Assembly (NCBI GenBank): GCA_964019425.1
Contig: OZ025822.1
Span: 434,001 to 498,000 of the forward strand
Direction: 5' to 3'
Origin: Flectonema sp. DT1601
Lineage: Eukaryota; Euglenozoa; Diplonemea; Diplonemida; Diplonemidae
Length of the DNA: 64,000 nt
The notes beneath the pieces were generated by a model. It was not told where the DNA came from and searched no databases. It saw only the letters and a list, made by a program, of their open reading frames with translations. Positions 55,875-64,000 of the stretch are shown in pieces (the stretch's first letter is position 1; every line of letters begins with the position of its first letter). The translations under genes and the position numbers were made by a program.

Positions 55875-56845
55875 AAATTAATAATAAAATTCCTCTCATT
55901 GGCTGTGGTAATGTAGCTTAGTATTTAGCTTTGAAAGGAGGGGGGGGGGGTAGGGGGGGGATTTTCAATCGATAGTAGGATGTTTGTTGATCTTCTACTA
56001 GTTGTCTGGTTCTTATTACAATGCAAAAAAAGAAAAGAGAAAAAAAAAAAAAAAAGATTTCTTTTTACGGTTAATTATGATTTTTTTTTTTTTTTTTTTT
56101 TTCTTGTAGGATTTGTGTTGTTTTTTTATTAAATTCCTTTTACGGGATGTTTAACCACATGGCTATTTTTGATTCAACTTTTCCTTCTTTTTTTACCTAC
56201 AAACTTGTTGTTTTCGTTTGAAAGGGAATTGTGTCAGCGAATGCGTGAACATTCCGCAACCTTAATGCAGACAAGTGAAGTGGCAACACTGTCGACCATG
56301 TCCACCGGCCCTGGAGAGTAACTTCCTTCCTTCCTACCTCTTTTTTTTTTTTTTTTTTTTTTTTTAATGAGGGAGCTGAGAGGCAAGCAAGGTAAGCCAT
56401 CAGAACCAGCAGTCCTTATGTGTCATTAGAGTCGTGCTATACGGTATCATAAGTGTTAAGCCGGTTTTCCAAATCCCAGTCACTTTTCAGAGTGTTTTAT
56501 TTTAGAAGGATGCATGGCATCTTTGCAATTACATGCGAATTACAGATTCTCGTTTTCTTTTTGATTAACGTTTTTCTCCTGTTCTTGGTTATCACGTGTT
56601 TTCTATTTTTTAAAATTTTCTTTACTGATATCCAAAAAAACATTGTTTTAATTTTAATTTGTGAACCCCTTTTTTTTTCAAAAGTTTTTTTTTTTTTTTT
56701 CATATTGTATAAGGTTATACTATAACTAATTATTATTATTATTATGTTTATTTATTTTTTTTTTCTTCTTTTCCCCCTTCTTTATTATAAAGGGAGAGAG
56801 AGAATATCAGTGGTAACAATAAATCTGTTAGTTAAATCATAAGGC

Positions 56846-57100
56846 AACTGGAAGTCGATCATTCCAGCCTTAACCATAAACCAAATCTTTGTGATTGAGT
56901 CCTTCACTGGTGCGGGTACCCAGACCCCTCCGCAGTCATCAACAGAAAGGTGTAAGCAGGACGGGCCTGAAGAGGTCTAGGTTTTGGTTCTAAGAAATGA
57001 AAATATTTTTTTTTAAAAAAAATCCCGAAAAACTCCCCCTCCCCAACTATTGTTTTTGATGTCCTTACGATTACCTGACCTCAGTTTATAAACTATTACT
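56846..57100 (+). repeat. Dispersed repeat family 1, copy C
   Basis: The left part (56846-56942) matches 35529-35614. The rest (GGACGGGCCTGA, CCCGAAAAAC, TCCTTACGAT, ACTATTACTAC) is a diverged match to copies A and B, suggesting one composite element. Confidence 0.6.
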
Positions 57101-57262
57101 ACACCACCATTTCATCATTTTTAAGCTATTTATGTTTGGATTTGTTCTTTGTAGTTTGTTAGTTTTCAACTAACAGATTACCCTCCACCAATAGAAGACT
57201 TTCATTTTCATTGTCTGCGTCAAAACTACACAAAAGAATAATACGCAAGAGGTCTCCTACTG

Positions 57263-57508
57263 TATAAAACGTAAAAGGATCATTCGTTCTGCGCTCTTAA
57301 GGAAGACGCAAGAGATCCTAGCAGCCTTGTGAAGTATCTTCATTGGGAATAGTTAGTAGTACGTAATTGAGTTTAGTGTCTAAGTTACTTCCTGGTGACC
57401 TGATTGAAGGGAAAGGAAGAGACACATGATCCTATTGCGACGTAATCTTCTTTGGAATGATGTAAAGGTCGACGATGTTGTCGGCCTTTTTTTTTTTTTT
57501 TTTTTTTT
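57263..57508 (+). ncRNA. Possible Pol III-type structured RNA
   Basis: TATAAAA at 57263-57269. From 57277, GGATC pairs with GATCC at 57314-57318, enclosing a GCG-centred imperfect stem. At the far end AAGGTCGAC (57465-57473) pairs with GTCGGCCTT (57480-57488, one G-T pair), running straight into a T-run to 57508. No known RNA family was recognised (SRP, RNase P/MRP, U6, U2 considered). Confidence 0.3.
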
Positions 57509-58284
57509 GGTTTTTTTAATCATTCAGTGTACTGACATCCTGCTCGTGTTTAAGTTCCCGAGTAACCGAATTCTCGAGTGATTGTGATTAAGCCCAGCAG
57601 ACTGAACTTGTTGCAGGTTTGTTTGGATTAAAAGCGTTTTTTTGTTTTGTTTTTTCTCCTTCGATTACTCTCTTTTGTGTAATCGTTTTATTGTTTCATA
57701 CTTCACTGCGATGGAATTACTATGTTCTTCTTTTTTTTTTTTTTTTCTTTCTTCCAGTTCTCATGATACTGCTGTCTTGTTGACATTTTGTGTTAAGTTC
57801 CTCGTCATGAATGACGAAAGTTCTAATTACAGATCAGGTTTGGGGTGTTAGTTGCGATTATTATTTTACTACTATGACTTGTGATCATGTAAGGTCGCGT
57901 ATAACTCCGACCTTACTTGATTTCGATAAATTAACGATTGCTTTCGTGAACTTTCCAGCAGTTGGCGGTGAAGACTCCCGTTCTTTAAATTTATTTCTCT
58001 TTTTTTTTTTTTTTGGGTTTGTTTCCTTTCCTTTCCTTTCCTTTTTTTTTTTTTTTTTTTTTGTCCCTACTTAATAGCTACTTGTACCTTACATTTTGTG
58101 ATAACTAAGTAACAACAACAACAACAATAACCATCTGTTCTATTCGCCTTCTAGTATTCACAACAATAGATACACTGGGTTGAAAGAATTTGTGCACAAA
58201 ACTACTTATGGTGATGCTTTAAATATATAAATTTAATTTCCCTTCTTTTTTTTTTTCAGGTAATGCTCTCTCTCAGATCATAAT

Positions 58285-60015
58285 ATGCCAGGTGGAAGTG
58301 ATCTGACATTCTTCGAGGCTCTTTTAAAGAAGCGACATGCTGAAAAGCCACTATCCGAGCCTTTGACCAGTAGCGTTAAAATAGAGAACACACAAGTCGA
58401 AGAACAACATGAATCCGAAGAAACAAGAGAAGTAGAAGAAGAGGAAGTAGAAGAAGCAGAGCCTGCTGATACACTAGAAGATGAAATAATGAAGGGAGCT
58501 ATCGCTGGCAGTATCGATTCATTAAATCCGAAAGATGTAGCGACTGTCATCCTTGCGGCATTGAGTGATGATAATAAGACAGAACAAGATGAGAGTGTTG
58601 ATAAACCTACGTCACCTTATCACCCAGTTCTAGTACCAGTATCCCCTAAAGACGAGATCGTTTCTCCCTTTGAAGAGTTATTACAACCCGTTGTAGTTCA
58701 GCAACAGCCTCACAAGGCCGTGCCACAGCTTCGTCCAATTGCTGTCGCGGATACGATTTCTACAAAACACGAAACAAGGGATCCTGATGTCTCTCAAAAG
58801 TCTGACAGCCCAGTTGCAGATCAACAACCTACTACATTGATGCCACATCCACCACCACCGTTTGTAGGGCATCATTTTCATCATCACTTTGGTCATCATC
58901 ATCACCACCACCACCATCATCATCACCAGCACGCTGTAATTCAAGGTCATGTTGATCCGTTCCATACTATTGGTCAGCACCTCCACTTTCATCATCACCA
59001 CCACCATCACCACCACCAGCACCACCACCATCACCACCACCAGCACCAGCACCACCACCATTTTCATTCCCAGGCAGTCCTCGCAGCTCCTCCACCACCA
59101 CCACCGCCGCCACCACCTGTTGTTGAGCCTCAGCAGGTCCATCCTGTACCAACCCAGTCAATAGCAACCCAGTCAATACCAGCCCAGCTAACATCAAACA
59201 ATAAGAACGTTGAGCATCCTGCTGGAAATGTCTTCCCAGCGGAATCAAAACCAAAGAAAGACTCAAATCCTTTATTAAAGTTCGAAGGTGGGACAACACT
59301 AACAGCTGATGAGTTGTATGCGAGGTTTCGATCTTCTATGAATGCGATTGAAGCACTGGACTCTGCATTAGATCAAGTCGATAATATTCAACAACAAGTA
59401 GTAGAAGCAGCTGCTAAGGAACAAGTAGCTGTTCTTAGAAATAGTGTCGATAAGTTAGCAAGAAAACAACAAGAGTTTAATGGAGCTTTGGGAAAGCAAG
59501 CTCTCAAAGCAGCAATTCAACAGCAAACTGTCAATAGTTCACTAAAAATGTCTCAACCTCGACCGAGTCTGCAGCAATCTTTTTCACAATCAGGTCTTGG
59601 ACGGCATCATGTACCTCCCCACTCACAATTTGGAGAAAGTCCTCGAAAGAGAGCCAGTGTTACAACAAACAGAGTCATAGCAGTTCGCGAAACTATTGCT
59701 GAGGAAAACCCAGCGCAGTACTATTGGAAACAGTCGTCAAAAGGAAGTCGTCGAAGTAAACAAGATCCAACCTACAAACAGATTCGATGTGATAAAAAGA
59801 AACAAAAGATGAAAGAAATTGTAACTCAGAGACAGGTCTCACCTACTCCAAAACGAGGAAATTCATTTGCGGCGTCATTTGCGAGTACTCAGTCGGCATC
59901 GAGAGCGACAGGTACGAGTGTTGCAACGATGAGTGTTGGAGATTATACAGAAACTTTTGAGAGTTTGAATTATGATGATGATGAGTTGATTCCAAGTCCT
60001 AATTTGAATTTCTAA
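58285..60015 (+). CDS. His-rich, Gln-rich protein of unknown function
   Basis: 576 aa. ATG 58285 is 26 nt after a T-run plus CAG acceptor. The N-terminus (PGGSDLTFFEALLKKRHAE) then an acidic Glu/Val stretch; a His tract of about 60 residues (196-260, mainly CAC/CAT codons) followed by a poly-Pro run; a predicted coiled coil (about 335-420, NAIEALDSALDQVDNIQQQV...). The C-terminus is basic then acidic. His tracts can bind metal or drive condensates; no function is claimed. The frame ends 13 nt into the open frame of the next gene, so the two could be one gene (see findings). Confidence 0.75.
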   Translation: MPGGSDLTFFEALLKKRHAEKPLSEPLTSSVKIENTQVEEQHESEETREVEEEEVEEAEPADTLEDEIMKGAIAGSIDSLNPKDVATVILAALSDDNKTEQDESVDKPTSPYHPVLVPVSPKDEIVSPFEELLQPVVVQQQPHKAVPQLRPIAVADTISTKHETRDPDVSQKSDSPVADQQPTTLMPHPPPPFVGHHFHHHFGHHHHHHHHHHHQHAVIQGHVDPFHTIGQHLHFHHHHHHHHHQHHHHHHHQHQHHHHFHSQAVLAAPPPPPPPPPPVVEPQQVHPVPTQSIATQSIPAQLTSNNKNVEHPAGNVFPAESKPKKDSNPLLKFEGGTTLTADELYARFRSSMNAIEALDSALDQVDNIQQQVVEAAAKEQVAVLRNSVDKLARKQQEFNGALGKQALKAAIQQQTVNSSLKMSQPRPSLQQSFSQSGLGRHHVPPHSQFGESPRKRASVTTNRVIAVRETIAEENPAQYYWKQSSKGSRRSKQDPTYKQIRCDKKKQKMKEIVTQRQVSPTPKRGNSFAASFASTQSASRATGTSVATMSVGDYTETFESLNYDDDELIPSPNLNF

Positions 60016-60035
60016 CACCCGCTTCGAAACAACAG

Positions 60036-62021
60036 AACGATCTGAAGCGGGATAACCCCCTAGTTCTGACCCCTTCCACGGTATGTGGACTTTGCAAACA
60101 GTCGTTAAAAGAGTCCTTAATGTACCGACTTGATAGGCAAACTGGTATCTCATATCATCTACGATGTCTTCGTCAAGAATATTTCCATAGCCGAGTTCGA
60201 AAAAAATCAAAAGCGGTATTGGTTCCGGCTGCAATTGCAATCTTACTATTGTCACCAAGTGCTGAAATAATTAATCCAGTACAGCCAACGAGTTCTGTGT
60301 TGAATGGTAATTGTCCATCTACGTTACTGGCTTTAAGGAACATCACAGGTAGTGCTCATGATTTGAACACTCAAATTAGTATTTTTCTATCAAACAATGA
60401 AAATGCTAATGAAAAAATAAACGAACGGATCTCCCGTTTGCAGTTTAAATATCTGAGACACACTGAAACTAATAAAAATAAAACTGACGGAGAGAATGAC
60501 ATTTCCGACGAGGTTCAAGAGATGTCAATTGGTGACAGCATTGAAATAACTGAGGAAGACATAATAAACAGTTCTATCACCCCACCTTCGATATCAGAAG
60601 AATCCATCATAAGCGACATAGAAACTGAAAGCAATAAATCAATAACAAGTAGCATCGAAGACGATGTTGTAATAAATGAAATATCTGAAAACGAGTCGAT
60701 AATGGAATCACCATCTTTTCGGTCTATTGATTCTGACAGTGATCTGGTAAAATCACTTCGAGCAATGTTAACACCAACGGGGAGTGACATAATGGAAGAT
60801 ATCGATGATATGAATTTTCAATCACTGATCGATGCGGGGAGTGAAATCTTTGATGAAGTGTCGCTCTTAAGTAGCTCGAGAAATGAGAAAAATGATCCTC
60901 CTCCGTTGTATCGAAGTATTCAGTCATTAAAAAGCTTACTTCAATCGTCAGTTCCATTAGATGATGACATTGTCGATGACTTTACTTCTCCGTTAGTTAG
61001 ACAAAGCATTCAGTCGTTGAGGGATTTGCTCTCAGGGAGTACAAACATTCATGATGAAACAACTGATATAATGCAATCAGTTAACAGGTTATCGAGTCTC
61101 TTAGTAGGAGGAGAAAACTTTAATGATGATATTATCACAAGTGATTCTATTCAAACTGTTCAATCATTGACGTCAAGTAATCCTCATATTGCGAGACCTA
61201 CGAAGAGATCAAGAAATCGAAGACAATTCTTATCATCGGTAGAAACATTTGATGAAACATTCGCGAGTTATCAACCTGAATCAGTAATAACGAGTATAGA
61301 AGAATTCGATTATGATATTGTTGAAGACATTCCTGAAACAGATGTTCAAGACTCGGTTGACGATTCTATTCCGAATCTGTTTTCTAAAGTTGGATCGTTT
61401 TCAATGTCTAGTCGATCTCGATTAGAAATCTCAACGGCGACTAACGACTATAAAAGTACTGTTGGTTTCCTTCCAGAAATCAATCATACAAGTGAAGAGA
61501 TAGATGAAGAAATCAACCTTGGTATTGAAGACTTAATAATTTCTGATGTGTTTGTTGAAGATATCCCAGAAGAAGAGGCGAACTACAAACACTCTGACTC
61601 TGATGTCGATATTATTGATGACGTTATCGGTTCACAGATTTCAGAAGACGGGTTTTCATCGAAATCAATCCCTGAGAGTATGGTGACTGATCCTGTTCAG
61701 AGCTCAATGGAATCTCAGGAATCGATTGCGTCTTCGATTTCTGATAATGTCACGAATCAATTATCTGGAGTACAATCGGTCGATGACTCGAATACTTCGA
61801 TAAGTAATTCTGGTTCAGATGGTACGTCTCACTCACCGTGGTCATCTTATGATACGTCGTGTGACACGACAGTGTCATCATCATCTTGGTCATCTTATCC
61901 CAGAAAAAAAATTAAAAAGATTAGTAAAAAAATAAATCAAATCACTGGAAACATCTTATTAACTACCGATACTCCCAATTCCAGTGATGCAGACGATGAG
62001 GGTACTTTAGAAGAAACTTAA
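60036..62021 (+). CDS. Ser/acidic low-complexity protein with N-terminal zinc finger (start uncertain)
   Basis: The frame is open from 60003 and the first ATG is 60120. The bases just before that ATG encode VCGLCKQSLKESL, whose CxxC pairs naturally with YHLRC downstream (C-x2-C...H-x2-C). So the real start is probably upstream, through an intron ending at the acceptor-like CGAAACAACAG (60035) or by fusion with the previous gene. From 60120 the protein would be 633 aa. After a basic patch and a short hydrophobic stretch it is rich in Ser, Asp, Glu and Ile (repeated SLRDLL-, SIQS-type pieces such as RSIQSLKSLLQ, QSIQSLRDLL and QSVNRLSSLLV, a likely degenerate repeat). Function unknown. Confidence 0.65.
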   Translation, partial: NDLKRDNPLVLTPSTVCGLCKQSLKESLMYRLDRQTGISYHLRCLRQEYFHSRVRKKSKAVLVPAAIAILLLSPSAEIINPVQPTSSVLNGNCPSTLLALRNITGSAHDLNTQISIFLSNNENANEKINERISRLQFKYLRHTETNKNKTDGENDISDEVQEMSIGDSIEITEEDIINSSITPPSISEESIISDIETESNKSITSSIEDDVVINEISENESIMESPSFRSIDSDSDLVKSLRAMLTPTGSDIMEDIDDMNFQSLIDAGSEIFDEVSLLSSSRNEKNDPPPLYRSIQSLKSLLQSSVPLDDDIVDDFTSPLVRQSIQSLRDLLSGSTNIHDETTDIMQSVNRLSSLLVGGENFNDDIITSDSIQTVQSLTSSNPHIARPTKRSRNRRQFLSSVETFDETFASYQPESVITSIEEFDYDIVEDIPETDVQDSVDDSIPNLFSKVGSFSMSSRSRLEISTATNDYKSTVGFLPEINHTSEEIDEEINLGIEDLIISDVFVEDIPEEEANYKHSDSDVDIIDDVIGSQISEDGFSSKSIPESMVTDPVQSSMESQESIASSISDNVTNQLSGVQSVDDSNTSISNSGSDGTSHSPWSSYDTSCDTTVSSSSWSSYPRKKIKKISKKINQITGNILLTTDTPNSSDADDEGTLEET

Positions 62022-62203
62022 TTGGTGTTAAGTCAGTTGGTTTACAGACTATTAGATAATTATTTTTTGTTTTATTTATATTATTTCCTTGCCTACACGT
62101 TAGAACTTTTTCTTTGGTTTGTATGTGTGTGTTGTCGTGAAATTCATCTTCACTTTTATTTCCCCATCCCCATCCACAGCCATCTATTAGTTTAACTGCA
62201 ATC

Positions 62204-64000
62204 ATGTCTACCGAAACCTTCGCCTTCCAGGCTGAGATCAACCAGTTGATGAGTTTGATCATCAACACGTTCTACTCGAACAAAGAGATCTTCCTTCGTG
62301 AGTTGATCTCGAACTCTAGTGATGCTCTTGACAAGATCCGTCACATGTCCCTTCTGGACAAGGAAGCCCTCGGAGAGGAGGAGAGACTTCACATCCAGAT
62401 TGTTACCGACAAGGCGAACAAGACTTTGACGATCACCGACACCGGAGTTGGTATGACTAAGGCCGACTTGGTGAACAACTTGGGAACGATCGCGAGATCA
62501 GGAACCAAGGCGTTCATGGAGGCCCTTGAGGCCGGAGCTGACATGTCGATGATTGGTCAGTTCGGAGTTGGATTCTACAGCGCGTACCTTGTTTCGGACA
62601 AGGTGAGCGTGATCTCGAAGAACAACGACGACGAGGCGTACCTTTGGGAGTCTGCTGCCGGAGGAACCTTCACTGTGACCAAGGTGGACGACTGTGAGAT
62701 GAAGAGAGGAACCCAGATCACCTGCCACTTGAAGGACGACCAGTTGGAGTACCTCGAGGAGAGAAGGATCAAGGACCTGGTGAAGAAGCACTCTGAGTTC
62801 ATCGGATACGACATCGAGTTGGAGGTTGAGAAGACCAACGAGAAGGAAGTGACCGACGACGAGGAGGAGGACGAGGAGGAAGAGAAGAAGGACGAGGAGA
62901 AGAAGGAAGGAGAGGACGAGCCAAAGGTTGAGGAAGTAAAGGAAGGTGATGAGAAGAAGAAGAAGACCAAGAAGGTGAAGGAGGTAACCAAGGAGATGGA
63001 GAAGTTGAACAAGAACAAGCCACTCTGGACTCGTGACCCTAAGGAGATCACCAAGGAGGAATACGGATCCTTCTACAAGGCGATCTCCAACGACTGGGAG
63101 GAGCACCTTGCCGTGAAGCACTTTGCCGTTGAAGGTCAGCTTGAGTTCCGTGCGATCCTGTTCGTTCCAAGAAGAGCACCATTCGACATGTTCGAGCCAA
63201 ACAAGAAGAAGAACAACATCAAGTTGTACGTCAGAAGAGTGTTCATCATGGACAACTGTGAGGACCTCGTGCCTGAGTGGTTGACTTTCATCAGAGGAAT
63301 CGTCGACTCTGAGGACTTGCCTTTGAACATCTCCAGAGAGAACCTTCAGCAGAACAAGATCTTGAAGGTGATCAGAAAGAACATCGTGAAGAAGGGTCTC
63401 GAGATGTTCGAGGAGATCTCTGAGAACAAGGAGGACTACGCCAAGTTCTACGAGCACTTCGGAAAGAACGTGAAGCTCGGAATCCACGAGGACTCGCAGA
63501 ACAGAAAGAAGCTCGCTGAGTTCATGAGATACTACTCGACCAAGTCGGGAGAGGAGATGACCTCTTTGAAGGACTACGTGACCAGAATGAAGGAAGGACA
63601 GAAGGAGTTGTACTACATCACCGGTGAGTCGAAGGGTAAGATCGAGAACTCTCCGTTCATCGAGCAGTGCAAGAAGAGAGGATACGAAGTTCTCCTGATG
63701 ACCGACCCGATCGACGAGTACGCGATGCAGCAGTTGAAGGAGTACGAGGACATGAAGTTCAGATGCGTGTCGAAGGAGGGTCTGACCTTCGAGGAGACCG
63801 AGGAGGAGAAGAAGCAGAAGGAAGAAGAGAAGGCTGCTTACGAGACCCTTTGCAAGACGATGAAGGACATCCTCGGAGACAAGGTTGAGAAGGTGATGCT
63901 TTCAGACAGGTTGGCACAGGCTCCGTGCATCTTGGTGACCTCTGAGTTCGGATGGTCTGCACACATGGAACAGATCATGAAGTCGCAGGCCCTCAGAGAC
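62204..64000 (+). CDS. HSP90: Cytosolic HSP90 (3' partial)
   Basis: 599 codons to the window edge, no intron. ATP-dependent chaperone. N-terminal GHKL ATPase: catalytic Glu33 in [21 protein letters not shown] and [11 protein letters not shown]. An acidic/Lys linker (about 210-265) follows. The middle domain has [20 protein letters not shown] and the ATPase-activating SRENLQQN. The sequence runs out in the C-terminal dimerisation domain ([15 protein letters not shown]), so the MEEVD tail is not visible. Codons are strongly biased to C/G endings and TTG for Leu, unlike the other genes here, as expected for very high expression. There is no ER signal or mitochondrial presequence, so it is the cytosolic form. 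An acceptor-like CATCCACAG ends 62179. Confidence 0.97.
   Translation, partial: MSTETFAFQAEINQLMSLIINTFYSNKEIFLRELISNSSDALDKIRHMSLLDKEALGEEERLHIQIVTDKANKTLTITDTGVGMTKADLVNNLGTIARSGTKAFMEALEAGADMSMIGQFGVGFYSAYLVSDKVSVISKNNDDEAYLWESAAGGTFTVTKVDDCEMKRGTQITCHLKDDQLEYLEERRIKDLVKKHSEFIGYDIELEVEKTNEKEVTDDEEEDEEEEKKDEEKKEGEDEPKVEEVKEGDEKKKKTKKVKEVTKEMEKLNKNKPLWTRDPKEITKEEYGSFYKAISNDWEEHLAVKHFAVEGQLEFRAILFVPRRAPFDMFEPNKKKNNIKLYVRRVFIMDNCEDLVPEWLTFIRGIVDSEDLPLNISRENLQQNKILKVIRKNIVKKGLEMFEEISENKEDYAKFYEHFGKNVKLGIHEDSQNRKKLAEFMRYYSTKSGEEMTSLKDYVTRMKEGQKELYYITGESKGKIENSPFIEQCKKRGYEVLLMTDPIDEYAMQQLKEYEDMKFRCVSKEGLTFEETEEEKKQKEEEKAAYETLCKTMKDILGDKVEKVMLSDRLAQAPCILVTSEFGWSAHMEQIMKSQALRD

Larger units (their letters stand above)
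55189..58284 (+). other. 3.1-kb gene-free stretch with dispersed repeats and a possible RNA
   Basis: No coding sequence recognised. Contains repeat copies (55773-55874; 56846-57100), G-runs (55940-55960) unusual for this AT-rich DNA, a possible Pol III-type unit (57263-57508), and an acceptor-like T-run plus CAG ending 58259. Confidence 0.55.

Noticed and set aside
60081-60101. 21-nt GTATGT...CAAACAG mini-intron
   Set aside because: Its ends fit the local intron code, but it encodes the CxxC of a plausible zinc finger, keeps the frame either way, and is far shorter than the other introns.
62498-63487. 329-codon open frame on the - strand opposite HSP90
   Set aside because: It is the antisense shadow of a strongly codon-biased gene; the Leu/Val-rich translation resembles no protein.

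Overview
This 64 kb window looks like nuclear DNA of a single-celled, probably flagellated eukaryote. Between genes it is AT-rich and crowded with A and T homopolymers. The genes include cytosolic HSP90, a kinesin-13, tubulin-tyrosine ligase, a polycystin-2-type channel, a Wee1-type kinase, sideroflexin and a UBE2O/PHO2-type E2. I cannot name the organism. One-way gene order plus a pyrimidine-AG ahead of nearly every start codon recalls lineages that trans-splice a spliced leader, such as Euglenozoa, but no spliced-leader gene was recognised, so this is inference.

I support 19 protein genes, all on the + strand. In order: a 5'-partial protein with 12 Cys/His repeats (1-2706); a double-FYVE, C2 and histidine-phosphatase protein (2746-5131); a tandem universal-stress-protein domain protein (5601-6995); a protein with three Tra2-like RRMs (8620-10474); a long gene-free stretch; a Wee1-like kinase (15170-16060); a type II membrane glycosyltransferase (18512-19777); a kinesin-13 with TRAF-type zinc fingers (20076-22434); an ABCC transporter (24075-28043); an MsrA-like protein lacking its catalytic Cys (29524-30222); sideroflexin (30733-31819); a membrane-anchored degenerate trypsin-fold protein (32064-34757); TTL (36572-37696); a small BTB-like protein (37876-38184); an unrecognised 671-aa beta-rich protein (38353-40368); the UBE2O-like E2 (41690-49655); a polycystin-2-like channel (52354-55188); a His-rich protein (58285-60015); a Ser/acidic protein with a zinc finger (60036-62021); and 3'-partial HSP90 (62204-64000).

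Eight introns can be placed by reading frame and homology. Nearly all share a GTNTGT donor and a CAG or ACAG acceptor; seven are 63-232 nt. The exception is a 4,364-nt intron in the UBE2O-like gene, almost wholly filled by about 24 tandem copies of a 178-bp unit. Intergenic DNA also holds at least two families of dispersed, partly palindromic repeats and a possible Pol III-type RNA.

The genes do not form one pathway. Several are microtubule or cilium related (kinesin-13, TTL, polycystin-2). Others are signalling or quality-control proteins. No retroviral, Polinton-like, LINE, DNA-transposon or CRISPR sequence was recognised.
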